Notes: a model not told the origin generated them from the sequence alone. 64,000 bases of DNA from Acinetobacter sp. TR3 (GCF_027105055.1 NZ_CP114264.1:2232001-2296000), one strand, 5' to 3'; positions 39,104-47,175 are shown, numbered from the stretch's first letter. A program made the numbers and translations.

Positions 39104-39105
39104 AC
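39084..39105. promoter_or_regulatory. 22-bp perfect palindrome, TgnR operator
   Basis: GTATTATGGTA followed by its exact reverse complement. The core TGGTATACCA is the type of site bound by GntR/FadR (FCD) regulators. It lies between tgnR and the divergent PF06684-tgnDBAC operon, and a near copy sits at the tgnE promoter. Confidence 0.75.
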
Positions 39106-39126
39106 ATAATGAAAAAAAAGCAAGAG

Positions 39127-39140
39127 TTTGGTATGCTAAT
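39127..39140 (+). promoter_or_regulatory. Secondary TgnR-like half site
   Basis: TTTGGTATGCTAAT shares TTTGGTATGC exactly with the minus-strand reading of the tgnE-promoter site, about 36 bases from the main palindrome centre. Confidence 0.4.
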
Positions 39141-39201
39141 TTTCGGCTAGAAACATGTAACAAAATTTTGACTTATTAAAATCAGGAAAGATTAATCATC
39201 T

Positions 39202-39864
39202 ATGAATCTTAAAATTGAAAATCCACCTGTGACTTTACGTGAGCTTTGTTTGAATAAAGTACGTAACGCGATCATTACAGGCTATTTCCCTTCTGGAAAA
39301 AGATTAGTCGAAAGAAGCTTGTGCGAAGAATTAGGAGTAAGTCGCTCTGTTGTACGTGAAGTCATTCGTTATTTAGAAGCAGAAGGTTTAGTTGAAATTC
39401 TGCCAAATAAAGGCCCAATTGTTTCATTATTGGATTGGGAAATTGCATCGCAAATTTATGAAATTCGACTATTACTCGAACAAAGTGCCGTTGCAGATTG
39501 CACCCAAAACCTAACTGCTCAAACAACAGAAACGCTGAAAGTATTATTGATTGAACTTGAGCAAGCCTTTGCAGCAGATGACATTAATTTAATTATTTCT
39601 ACCTCTTCAAAACTTTACGAAACTATTTTTACCACCGCAAAACATCATATTGCTTGGGAAGTAGTACAACGTTTGAATGGTCGGATTAGTCGTCTTCGTG
39701 CAATGACCATGAAATCGACGAAGCGAGAAATTTCTGGCTATCAACGTATTAAAAATATGTGTGAAGCAATTTATCTGCACCAAGATCCTGAAAAAGCAAA
39801 ACAAGCCGTGGCTGAACATATTGCTGAAGCTGCTGCAGTTGCAAAAAATATTTTGAATGCTTAG
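39202..39864 (+). CDS. tgnR: GntR-family (FCD) regulator of trigonelline genes
   Basis: A 220-residue GntR regulator. The winged HTH (RELCLNKVRNAIITGYFPSGKRLVERSLCEELGVSRSVVREVIRYLEAEGLVEI) is followed by an all-helical FCD effector domain starting at about residue 85 (IYEIRLLLEQSAVADC). It is divergent from the tgn operon, and the palindrome in between has the TGGTATACCA form preferred by this subfamily. It is probably a repressor released by trigonelline or a pathway intermediate. Symbol assigned by gene neighbourhood. Confidence 0.85.
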   Translation: MNLKIENPPVTLRELCLNKVRNAIITGYFPSGKRLVERSLCEELGVSRSVVREVIRYLEAEGLVEILPNKGPIVSLLDWEIASQIYEIRLLLEQSAVADCTQNLTAQTTETLKVLLIELEQAFAADDINLIISTSSKLYETIFTTAKHHIAWEVVQRLNGRISRLRAMTMKSTKREISGYQRIKNMCEAIYLHQDPEKAKQAVAEHIAEAAAVAKNILNA

Positions 39865-39921
39865 TGCCTCAATCTGTAACTAAAATGGTTTTTTTAATTT
39901 AGAAATAAAAAGGATAAGGAA

Positions 39922-40209
39922 ATGTCTGCTTACTGGATTGCACATGTCACCATTCACGATATGGAACAGTACAAAGAATATATGGCATTAGCTCCCTTAG
40001 CATTTGAAAAATATGGTGCTAAATTCCTTGCTAGAGGGGGAAAATCAATCTGTATGGAAGGTATACAGTTTCAACGCCATGTGATTATTGAATTCTCTGA
40101 TTTGGCAACTGCACAAGCTTGTTATGATTCTGAAGAATATACTAAAGCAAGGCTTGCTCGTGAAAATTGTGCCGAAGTCATGATTAGTATTGTTGAAAGT
40201 CTAGATTGA
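39922..40209 (+). CDS. DUF1330 domain protein
   Basis: A 95-residue protein of DUF1330 (dimeric alpha/beta-barrel ferredoxin-like fold): SAYWIAHVTIHDMEQYKEYMALAPLAFEKYGAKFLARGG, then VIIEFSDLATAQACYDSEEYTKARLAREN. It is preceded by AAAAAGGATAAGGA and lies 57 bases after tgnR on the same strand, so it is probably co-transcribed with the regulator. Members of this fold often bind small aromatic or lactone molecules. A role in handling a reactive tgn intermediate is possible but unproven. Confidence 0.85.
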   Translation: MSAYWIAHVTIHDMEQYKEYMALAPLAFEKYGAKFLARGGKSICMEGIQFQRHVIIEFSDLATAQACYDSEEYTKARLARENCAEVMISIVESLD

Positions 40210-40253
40210 TCAAAGAAGAGGCAGCCGAGACCACTGCTGTCCCACAAATATCA

Positions 40254-40283
40254 CAAGAAGAACCTCAATTGAGGTTCTTCTTG
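40254..40283. terminator. 30-bp perfect palindrome, bidirectional terminator
   Basis: CAAGAAGAACCTCAA followed by its exact reverse complement, between the convergent DUF1330 and nudC genes. Runs on each side are short, but position and stem strength fit a shared terminator. Confidence 0.7.
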
Positions 40284-40299
40284 CTTATTCCACTTTTTG

Positions 40300-41073
40300 T
40301 CAACACACATCACTCGTATCATCGGCGACTGCTGTACCATGAATGATATGCATGATCATGGCATACGCGATGCTGCCTTTAAATGGGATTTCTGGAAGTT
40401 GATCAAATTTAAAAAATTGAGCATCACTAAGCTCATCTTGCTGTAATTCAATTTCGCCCGCTTGATAATCTGCTTTAAATGCAACCATCAAATTGCTTGG
40501 AAATGGCCAAGGCTGACTTGCCAAATATTTTATATTTTTAATATGTAGGCCTACTTCCTCAAGTGTCTCACGTCGAACGGCATCTTCTAATGTTTCCCCT
40601 ACCTCAACAAAACCAGCGATCAAACTATACATTTGCGTTTTATTTCGTGCATTTTTTGCGAGTAGAATTTCATTATCCCCACGTGTAATAATCGTAATGA
40701 CACATGGATTCACTTTTGGATATTGTGTATAGCCACAACTTGAACAAACCATCGCAAACTGCTCAATGCTCTGGGTGGTTTTAGTTCCACATCGACCACA
40801 AAACTGATGATTACGTCGCCATTCAAGTAATTGTATAGCTCGACTTGCTTGCTCAAATTGCATCTTATTCCAAAACTGTACTAATTGACGAATCGGTACA
40901 AAATCGAATCCTTCAGGAATAGTTTCATTTTCACATAAATCTCGAGCAATCACTTTATGATCACTTGATAACGCCAGATCGTTATGCAATCTTTCGACTT
41001 GAGGAAGTTGGAAATCTTGATCCACTAAAAGCTGCTGTTGTTGAAAAATATAAGCAATTGATAAATTAGACAT
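40300..41073 (-). CDS. nudC: NAD(+) diphosphatase / decapping Nudix hydrolase
   Basis: A 257-residue NudC. A zinc ribbon (FCGRCGTKT ... MVCSSCGYTQYPKVNP, about 90-120) is followed by the Nudix box GFVEVGETLEDAVRRETLEEVGL (about 150-173) and the NudC motif SQPWPFPSNLMVAF (SQPWPFPxS), which gives NADH/NAD and NAD-RNA cap specificity. It hydrolyses NAD(H) to NMN(H) and AMP. Transcribed on its own; 97 bases separate it from the TIGR03643 gene. Confidence 0.94.
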   Translation of the reverse strand: MSNLSIAYIFQQQQLLVDQDFQLPQVERLHNDLALSSDHKVIARDLCENETIPEGFDFVPIRQLVQFWNKMQFEQASRAIQLLEWRRNHQFCGRCGTKTTQSIEQFAMVCSSCGYTQYPKVNPCVITIITRGDNEILLAKNARNKTQMYSLIAGFVEVGETLEDAVRRETLEEVGLHIKNIKYLASQPWPFPSNLMVAFKADYQAGEIELQQDELSDAQFFKFDQLPEIPFKGSIAYAMIMHIIHGTAVADDTSDVC

Positions 41074-41170
41074 TACTTTACCTTAGTGATATGCAATTGA
41101 TCTATATAAATAAAATCTATACTGTAGAATTAGTTATGAACGAAAACTTCTAATTTGTCACTGATCTTAT

Positions 41171-41497
41171 TCAATGATGCTTGTATTGGCGTGAGCAGTA
41201 ACCACGAGACACTTCAGGCGAACGTAACTGCAAATGTTTTGTCTTACGTCCACTTACTCTCTTCCGCCAAAGCTTAAAGCTATTGGTTTGTAAATGAAGC
41301 CGCATAAGTCGGATTACAGCTGATTCATTCAAACCATATTCACGTGAGATCGCTTCAAATGGGGTTCTGTCTTCCCAAGCCATTTCAATAATTCTAGATA
41401 TATCACCATCGAGATATTGAGCTGTCTGAATCACAAAATCATCCTTACTTTTTAGAATTAAACTCAAAAATTCATGCAATAGATGACTATCAATCAT
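41171..41497 (-). CDS. TIGR03643/DUF2805 family protein
   Basis: A 108-residue protein with the family core ISRIIEMAWEDRTPFEAISREYGLNESAVIRLMR, an HTH-like segment, then SFKLWRKRVSGRKTKH. The function is unknown. Members are often found beside Fe-S photolyase and DUF2256 genes in other bacteria (remembered association), and both occur here about 34 kb away. The first 40 residues are not part of the usual core. Basic C-terminus suggests nucleic-acid binding. Confidence 0.83.
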   Translation of the reverse strand: MIDSHLLHEFLSLILKSKDDFVIQTAQYLDGDISRIIEMAWEDRTPFEAISREYGLNESAVIRLMRLHLQTNSFKLWRKRVSGRKTKHLQLRSPEVSRGYCSRQYKHH

Positions 41498-41595
41498 CTT
41501 TTATCAGAATTTAAATATTTGGATGATATTAAGATGTTATAGATGAAAAATTTGTGATTTTTTAAGATGAAGTATTATAAGAAAATGATCTAAAC

Positions 41596-41618
41596 AAGGG
41601 AGAAATTTAATCTCCCTT
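41596..41618. terminator. Hairpin downstream of the TIGR03643 start region
   Basis: AAGGGAGA, 7-base loop, TCTCCCTT. No T-run in either direction; it lies 99 bases upstream of the TIGR03643 gene and may be only structural. Confidence 0.3.
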
Positions 41619-41790
41619 AAAACATAAGTGATTGATCTACAATTTTATATAATTCATTTTATACGATAGCGGTCTTTCTAGGATGTAAACTTGCTTAGGC
41701 TACTCAGAGATCAAAATTTTTTGACTTAAACAAACCATCGTAAACGGAACAGAATATTTACAGTATTGGATAATTAAAGTTAAGCAGATT

Positions 41791-41819
41791 AAAAAAAAGC
41801 CACATCTGGAAATGTGGCG
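41791..41819 (-). terminator. Rho-independent terminator without an assigned gene
   Basis: Minus strand GCCACAT, 6-base loop, ATGTGGC then eight T. No protein gene ends before it on that strand, so it may end a small RNA transcribed from the right. Confidence 0.75.
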
Positions 41820-41984
41820 AAAGGTGTAACTATACTTGTACGGCTTTATCGTATTTTTAAGTTAACTGAATTAGCTTAAATCAAACTGAATTTATCAAAC
41901 TAAAGAAAGTTCTCTGATCAGTAATGATCATATTAAGTAATAAGACATCTACGTTTTATATAGGATGCAATGGGGTTAAATTAG

Positions 41985-42496
41985 AGCAGAAAAAGAAGAC
42001 ACTGGTTACTAAGCCAAGAAAGCACTCGTCATCTTGGTCGGCTATTCAGACAGTACAATTCAGCACTAGTCTCACGAATTAGTTTTAAAATTTACTGTGA
42101 GATTAATGTCCTAGGCTGTGACATAAAACTACTACAGCAAGCAGCGAAACGATTACATCAAAAATTTGTCTACCACATTCATCACATTGGTTTAGATAAA
42201 ATTTTATGTATTCAAAGAACAATGACAGACCAATGTTAGGTCAATATTCTTGTTTAAGCTAAACCAAATGCAGAAATTAACTTCAATATTGATTTAAGTC
42301 AATTTCGCGATAGATACGAAAAGGATTCAATTCAACTTATCACCATTGCCAATGACCTGCATGATAAACGCTTTGAACCATTCGCTAAAAGCAACAATCG
42401 TACTGATATCAATTTCAAGGAATGGAAAAGATTTTTTAAACATATGCTCTATCCTTTGAATCATTACTACTATGAATCAGAGCATATAAAACCATC
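41985..42496 (+). pseudogene. Decayed reading frame interrupted by IS1
   Basis: One frame stays open for 84 codons (41985-42236), is broken by TAG (42237) and TAA (42255), then runs open again to the IS1 insertion point at 42496. Translated pieces such as LLQQAAKRLHQKFVYHIHHIGLDKIL and FKEWKRFFKHMLYPLNHYYYESEHIKP look protein-like (aromatic and basic, not low-complexity). After the element the frame continues for seven codons to a stop; another frame there gives a longer tail. No start codon is evident and I do not recognise the family. It may be the remnant of a replication-type or phage gene. Confidence 0.4.
42489..42496 (+). repeat. Target-site duplication, left copy
   Basis: AAACCATC immediately before the left IS end; an identical copy follows the right end at 43285-43292. 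Eight bases fits IS1-family transposition. Confidence 0.85.
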
Positions 42497-43284
42497 GGTG
42501 GTGTTTCAAAAAGTATGCTGAAACAAAGCAGGTTGAATTTTGATAAAATAGAGAAATGCGAATAACTCTAGAAATCAAATGTCCAACCTGCCTCAGTGAC
42601 AGTATAAAGAAAAATGGCATCAAAGTAGATGGGAAACAAAACTATCAGTGCAAAGACTGTAAACGTCAGTTTATTGGTGACCATGCTCTGAGCTATCTAG
42701 GATGTAATTCAGGCATTACTCGAAAAATATTACAGTTGATGGTCAGAGGTAGTGGTATACGAGATATCGCTGAAGTTGAGCGAATCAGTATCGGTAAAGT
42801 TTTACGTACTTTAACCGAATCGACCTACCAAATTCAGCCTAAACAAAGTCATTATGAGTCTCTTGAAGTTGATGAGTTTTGGACTTTTGTGGGAAATAAA
42901 AATAATAAACAATGGCTTATTTACGCCTACCATCGAGAAACAGGTGAGATTGTTGCTTATGTTTGGGGTAAAAGAGACTTAGCTACAGTTCAACGATTGA
43001 AGACAAAGCTTAAACAATTAGGTATTCACTACACCCGAATTGCAAGTGATCATTGGGACAGTTTCATAACTGCTTTTAAAAACTGCAAGCAAAGTATTGG
43101 TAAATTTTTTACTGTAGGTATTGAAGGTAATAATTGCAAAATAAGGCATCGAATTAGGCGCGGTTTTAGAAGGAGTTGTAATTTTTCAAAAAAGATTGAA
43201 AACCATTTTAAAGCTTTCGACTTAACCTTTTTTTACATCAATAATGGCTTCATTTAATGTCAGCATACTTTTTGAAACACCACC
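42497..43284 (+). mobile_element. IS1-family insertion sequence (788 bp)
   Basis: Bounded by perfect 25-bp terminal inverted repeats (42497-42521, beginning GGTGGTGTTTCAAAAAG, and 43260-43284) and an 8-bp target duplication. It encodes a single transposase frame. Perfect ends, matching flanks and an uninterrupted ORF point to recent, probably still active insertion. Confidence 0.93.
42556..43257 (+). CDS. IS1-family transposase
   Basis: A 233-residue transposase. The N-terminal zinc ribbon (CPTCLSDSIKKNGI ... YQCKDCKRQF) and HTH (RGSGIRDIAEVERISIGKVL) correspond to IS1 InsA. The C-terminal half has the DDE-type catalytic segments VDEFWTFVGNKNNKQWLIYAY and RIASDHWDSFITAF. Unlike classical IS1, both parts are in one frame, so no programmed frameshift is needed, and the total length equals the IS1 InsAB' fusion. 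Confidence 0.92.
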   Translation: MRITLEIKCPTCLSDSIKKNGIKVDGKQNYQCKDCKRQFIGDHALSYLGCNSGITRKILQLMVRGSGIRDIAEVERISIGKVLRTLTESTYQIQPKQSHYESLEVDEFWTFVGNKNNKQWLIYAYHRETGEIVAYVWGKRDLATVQRLKTKLKQLGIHYTRIASDHWDSFITAFKNCKQSIGKFFTVGIEGNNCKIRHRIRRGFRRSCNFSKKIENHFKAFDLTFFYINNGFI

Positions 43285-43292
43285 AAACCATC
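43285..43292 (+). repeat. Target-site duplication, right copy
   Basis: AAACCATC directly after the right inverted repeat. Confidence 0.85.
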
Positions 43293-43433
43293 ATTTACCA
43301 CAACTTTGCTATAAGTTGAAAACAATTACTAAATCAAGTTTCTAGTCAACCAACGGAATTTCAAACTTGGGAATATCAAATGTAATTAAATCCAAAGTTT
43401 GATGAGGTATAGGTTGAGGGGTAAAACCACAGA

Positions 43434-43470
43434 TAAAAAAATAAGCCCTTGTAATAACAAGGGCTTATTT
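43434..43470 (-). terminator. Terminator of tRNA-Ser
   Basis: Minus strand AAATAAGCCCTTG, 6-base loop, CAAGGGCTTATTTTTTT, eight bases past the tRNA 3' end. Confidence 0.88.
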
Positions 43471-43477
43471 CAATATT

Positions 43478-43567
43478 TGGCGGAAGCGGTGAGATTCGAA
43501 CTCACGGAGGACTCACACCCTCGTCGGTTTTCAAGACCGGTGCATTAAACCGCTCTGCCACGCTTCC
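43478..43567 (-). tRNA. tRNA-Ser (anticodon UGA)
   Basis: A 90-nt cloverleaf on the minus strand. Acceptor GGAAGCG pairs with CGCTTCC, discriminator G and encoded CCA. The anticodon loop CTTGAAA gives UGA, reading UCN serine codons. A long variable arm typical of tRNA-Ser and the T-loop GTTCGAATC are present. Encoded just downstream of greB on the same strand, with its own terminator. Confidence 0.96.
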
Positions 43568-43663
43568 AATGGCGGCTATCATATAAATAAAAATTAGAAT
43601 TGGCAAATCTTTTATTCAAAATAATCAATCAAATGCTCAAAATAAAATCAAAAAAGTAAAAAT

Positions 43664-44152
43664 TTAAACATTTTTAGATTTTTCATAGCAAATTGAGTTG
43701 ATATACCACACTTTTTTTCCTAATGGAGTAATGACTTCCACCTCATCATCCATCTCTTTGCTCAATAATGCACGTGCCATTGGAGACTCAATCGAAATAT
43801 GCTGGGGATGATGATCATAAATTTCATCTATCCCAACAATCCGTAATTTTTTTTGTTCTCCGTCATCATTTTCAATCTCAACCCATGCCCCAAAATAAAC
43901 TTTGCCCTCTTGCTCAGGCATATAATCGACAATTTTTAATTCTTCTAGACGTTTTCCTAAATAACGGACACGACGATCTATTTTTCTGAGTATTTGTTTA
44001 TTGTATTGATAATCTGCATTTTCTGAACGATCCCCCAAACTTGCAGCCCAATTTACTTTTTTAGTAATTTCTGGTCGTTCGTCATGCCATAGTCTTTTCA
44101 ACTCGGCAACCAATAAATCATGTCCAGTTCGCGTAATTAAGTTCGATTTCAT
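43664..44152 (-). CDS. greB: Transcription elongation factor GreB
   Basis: A 162-residue Gre factor. The N-terminal coiled coil holds GDRSENADYQYNKQILRKIDRRVRYLGKRLE; the DxxxN acidic tip in SLGDRSENADY stimulates transcript cleavage in backtracked RNA polymerase. The C-terminal FKBP-like domain follows (KVYFGAWVEIEND ... ISIESPMARALL). The Y-N-K/R-I-D-R-R pattern separates GreB from GreA. Confidence 0.94.
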   Translation of the reverse strand: MKSNLITRTGHDLLVAELKRLWHDERPEITKKVNWAASLGDRSENADYQYNKQILRKIDRRVRYLGKRLEELKIVDYMPEQEGKVYFGAWVEIENDDGEQKKLRIVGIDEIYDHHPQHISIESPMARALLSKEMDDEVEVITPLGKKVWYINSICYEKSKNV

Positions 44153-44295
44153 GGGTTCAAATACGTTAAAACAACATTCTATTTACAAGTTTTTGCATTG
44201 TATTCCTTATTTTAGCATGACAACAGTGTATAAATTTTATTCTTTTTCAAATCATGCATTTGTGAGGTATTTCTCATTTTTTTATTGATCAAAAT

Positions 44296-44324
44296 TTGAC
44301 AATCCTTTTTTCGGCGCTTAATAT
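44296..44324 (+). promoter_or_regulatory. Consensus sigma70 promoter of the MltF-like gene
   Basis: TTGACA (44296-44301), 17-base spacer, TAATAT (44319-44324). The implied 5' leader is about 190 bases, unusually long, with an AATGATGT/ACATCATT hairpin at 44367-44391. Confidence 0.7.
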
Positions 44325-44523
44325 GCGCCCCTAAGTTGATTTTGTTTGTTTTTTGTACACTTTGTGAATGATGTGTAACACGAACATCATTTCTCCCATT
44401 AATCCTATGTCATTTTGAATGGCGTCATGACTTGCCCACCCTTATTGAATTTATCAACTTTTAAAAGTTAAAGCTTTGTTTTGCTGAACTTTTTGGGCAT
44501 AAATTACCTGTAGCGGAGACAAC

Positions 44524-45633
44524 ATGCACAGTAATTCAAGTTCTGGGTCGAGGCCTAGCCTTAACTCTTTATCTTCTAAACTTTCCTTTCAAACGATGGT
44601 ATTAGGAATTACAATCCTTCCCTTTAATAGTTTGAACGCAGAAAAATCACATCAATATAATACAGTTGTAACAACCAATACATTAACGGTAGTTGCTGTT
44701 GAAAACCCAACAACTGTATTTAAAGACGGGCAATTTTTGCATGGTTTTGGCTACGATTTAGCACGAAATTATGCCCAGAGTTTAAATGTCAAACTCGATT
44801 TTAAAACGGTTCCTGATAATGCAACTGCATTAAAATGGATTGCTCAAGGTAAAGCTAATCTTGCTATGACAACTGCAAATTTAGCGGCCATTGAAAGTAA
44901 ACAACTTGTGTCTTTTTCTGCAAGTTGTGGTGATCAAGCTACTTTAAGTAAAAATGGATTAAATCCTCAGCTCAATTGGGTACTTAAGCAAGCTGATGAT
45001 CCGTTAACGCTCACTGCAAGTGGATTTGTTTGTCAAAGCAAGCAGCTTGGTACAACCCAACAACTTGCTTCCTTTTATAATCGCAATGTGGTTAAACCTG
45101 AAGCATGGTCTACGATTCAAAAAGACCTGAATCAGCGTTTGCCAATTTATAAAGCAAGCTTTAAACAAAGTGCGTCTAAGTATAATTTAGATTGGCATTT
45201 GCTCGCTGCAATTGGCTATCAAGAGTCTTATCTTAAACCCACATCGGTTTCTCCCACTGGTGTACGCGGTTTGATGATGTTGACCAATAGCACCGCTCAA
45301 GCAATGGGTGTGAGCAACCGATCTGATCCAATACAAAGTATTCAAGGTGGTGCGAAATATTTTGATCTGATGCTAGATCAGTTTTCGAATGTCCCTTATC
45401 CAGACCGTAATTGGTATGCTTTGGTCGCCTATAACATGGGACCAGGTGCAGTCAATCAGATTCAAAACCGAATCAAAACCCAAGGAAAGAACCCAAATCA
45501 ATGGGTAAATTTATATGATTATTTACAGCGTAACCAAGCGCGAAATGGTCGATATAAACAAGCAGTTCAATATGTAACACGTATTCGAACTTACTTAGAA
45601 CATTTAAAGACCAACAGTCGTATTGATGTCTAA
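44524..45633 (+). CDS. MltF-like lytic transglycosylase, shortened binding domain
   Basis: A 369-residue envelope enzyme expected to cut peptidoglycan glycan strands to 1,6-anhydro ends. N-terminal export segment (about 1-42). Residues 50-155 resemble a solute-binding (SBP_bac_3) lobe (GYDLARNYAQSLNVKLDF, ALKWIAQGKANLAM). The C-terminal SLT domain (about 210-340) has catalytic glutamate in GYQESYLKPTSVSPTGVRGLMMLT and the AYNMGPGAVNQI motif. MltF is usually about 480-520 residues with a complete two-lobe binding domain; here roughly half of that domain is missing. The start follows GGAG by 6 bases. Confidence 0.88.
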   Translation: MHSNSSSGSRPSLNSLSSKLSFQTMVLGITILPFNSLNAEKSHQYNTVVTTNTLTVVAVENPTTVFKDGQFLHGFGYDLARNYAQSLNVKLDFKTVPDNATALKWIAQGKANLAMTTANLAAIESKQLVSFSASCGDQATLSKNGLNPQLNWVLKQADDPLTLTASGFVCQSKQLGTTQQLASFYNRNVVKPEAWSTIQKDLNQRLPIYKASFKQSASKYNLDWHLLAAIGYQESYLKPTSVSPTGVRGLMMLTNSTAQAMGVSNRSDPIQSIQGGAKYFDLMLDQFSNVPYPDRNWYALVAYNMGPGAVNQIQNRIKTQGKNPNQWVNLYDYLQRNQARNGRYKQAVQYVTRIRTYLEHLKTNSRIDV

Positions 45634-45642
45634 GTTGAAAAT

Positions 45643-45672
45643 AAAAAAGCTTACCTCTCGGTAAGCTTTTTT
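45643..45672. terminator. Bidirectional rho-independent terminator
   Basis: AAAAAAGCTTACC, TCTC loop, GGTAAGCTTTTTT between the convergent transglycosylase and SCP2 genes. Confidence 0.88.
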
Positions 45673-45685
45673 ATGAGAAAATTAC

Positions 45686-46069
45686 TTAAGCAGTTTGCTC
45701 AAGTACTTTCTTGAATAAATCTTTTTGTTCTTGGCTTGGCTTCGCTGTTTGTAAAGCCATAAGTTGAGACATATCGCCTTGTACTTTGATCTTACCAGTC
45801 ATAAACGCTTGCATCGCAGCAGCCATATCAAACTCTAAGAATACTTTACGTAATGTTTCAGCATCCATGTTTAAAGTTGTTTTAGCATTTGCAGACAAAC
45901 CTTTTTGGATTTTACCAGCATCTAAAGCCAATTCGGTATTACCATCTGCATCTGTTACAACTAAATTAATCGCTAAATTCGCAAGTGTTGGTGGTAAATT
46001 TAAATCACCCGCTTCAGCAGTAAGTTTTTCAACAGTTGCAAACCAATCATCAGTTAAAAATGCAGCCAT
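45686..46069 (-). CDS. SCP2 sterol-carrier domain protein
   Basis: A 127-residue single SCP2 domain. The segments LAINLVVTDADGNTELALDAGKIQ, TTLNMDAETLRKVFLEFDMAAAMQAFMTGKIKVQGDMSQLM are typical: the GKIKVQGD block is the most conserved part. It likely binds a hydrophobic ligand such as acyl-CoA or ubiquinone intermediates in the cytoplasm. Start preceded by GAGGAATAATC. Monocistronic. Confidence 0.9.
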   Translation of the reverse strand: MAAFLTDDWFATVEKLTAEAGDLNLPPTLANLAINLVVTDADGNTELALDAGKIQKGLSANAKTTLNMDAETLRKVFLEFDMAAAMQAFMTGKIKVQGDMSQLMALQTAKPSQEQKDLFKKVLEQTA

Positions 46070-46222
46070 GATTATTCCTCAAATATATTTGTTCAATTTC
46101 TTGTGTCATCTATCCAGATAACATTAAATGAAGCAATTTGCTTGTGCCCTGTTATAGCACGTAATTTTTATTTTAGGCTATGGCTTTTTGTACGAAGAAT
46201 TCACTTTTTCGCTCTTTTTTAT

Positions 46223-46253
46223 AAAAAAAAAGACACTTAAATAAGTGCCTTTT
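46223..46253 (-). terminator. Terminator of ttcA
   Basis: Minus strand AGGCACTT, ATTT loop, AAGTGTCT then a long T-run, 20 bases past the stop. Confidence 0.82.
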
Positions 46254-46269
46254 CAAAAAGTTTTACATT

Positions 46270-47175
46270 TTATTCAGCAGCAAAACTCAAGTTCACTACA
46301 TCAAGACGATTTTTCATCTCTTCAGGGTCTTTCATATCAAATTCACGTTGCCCATCTAAGGCTTCGAAATCAAACAATTCACGGTCAGCCAATTGTGAAG
46401 GCGATACATTCTGTAAGGCGCCAAAGATGCTATGTAAACGTTTTGGATGTTGTTTATCCCATTCACGTAGCATGTCATTAATAATTGCACGTTGTAAATT
46501 TTCTTGTGAACCACATAAGTTACATGGAATGATTGGGAACTTTCGTAGATCAGCATATTTAATAATGTCTTTTTCTTCGACATAAGCCAAAGGACGAATC
46601 AAGATATTCTTTTTATCTGAAGAAAGAAGTTTTGGTGGCATTGCTTTTAAGCTACCGCCATGGAATAAATTTAAAAAGAAAGTTGCCATAATGTCATCGC
46701 GGTGATGACCTAATGCAACTTTGGTTGCACCGATTTCTTGTGCGAAGCCATATAACGAACCACGGCGTAGGCGTGAACATACCGCACAGTAGGTTTTACC
46801 TTCAGGCGTTAGGCGTTTAGTTATCGTATAAGTGTCTTTTTCAAGAATGTAATATGGAATGTTATTTTCTTCCATATAACGTGGTAAAACATCTTCTGGG
46901 AACCCTGGTTGTTTTTGATCAAGATTCACAGCCACAACATCAAAGTTAATCGGCGCGATACGTTTAAACTGCAATAAAATATCAAGCAACGTGTAACTGT
47001 CTTTACCACCAGACACACAGACCATGACTTTGTCGCCATCTTCGATCATGTTGTAATCACGAATTGCATGCCCTACTTGACGACGAAGCTTTTTCAACAG
47101 GCGATAATATGCCGAACTCGTCGGAAGCTCAGGCTTAAAATTAAATCCTTGGTTGGACTCCACTGGCGCGTACAT
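46270..47175 (-). CDS. ttcA: tRNA 2-thiocytidine biosynthesis protein TtcA
   Basis: A 301-residue PP-loop ATPase that thiolates cytidine 32 of tRNAs. PP-loop [11 protein letters not shown] (about 55-65); the Fe-S/catalytic cysteines are in [10 protein letters not shown] and [31 protein letters not shown] is the third conserved block. Length and all motifs match the family, so it is intact. Divergent from the transglycosylase gene to its right across a 490-base space with DnaA-box-like repeats. Confidence 0.96.
   Translation of the reverse strand: MYAPVESNQGFNFKPELPTSSAYYRLLKKLRRQVGHAIRDYNMIEDGDKVMVCVSGGKDSYTLLDILLQFKRIAPINFDVVAVNLDQKQPGFPEDVLPRYMEENNIPYYILEKDTYTITKRLTPEGKTYCAVCSRLRRGSLYGFAQEIGATKVALGHHRDDIMATFFLNLFHGGSLKAMPPKLLSSDKKNILIRPLAYVEEKDIIKYADLRKFPIIPCNLCGSQENLQRAIINDMLREWDKQHPKRLHSIFGALQNVSPSQLADRELFDFEALDGQREFDMKDPEEMKNRLDVVNLSFAAE

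Noticed and set aside
29305..40209. Rut-type pyrimidine degradation cluster
   Set aside because: LLM plus flavin reductase plus hydrolase is similar, but RutB/RutC are missing, the transporter is NCS1 rather than NCS2, and the ALDH/SSADH/GntR set fits tgn better.
29305..40209. Genomic island carrying the tgn genes
   Set aside because: No integrase, tRNA junction, terminal repeats or obvious change in base use; the tRNA-Ser at 43.5 kb shows no duplicated 3' end nearby.
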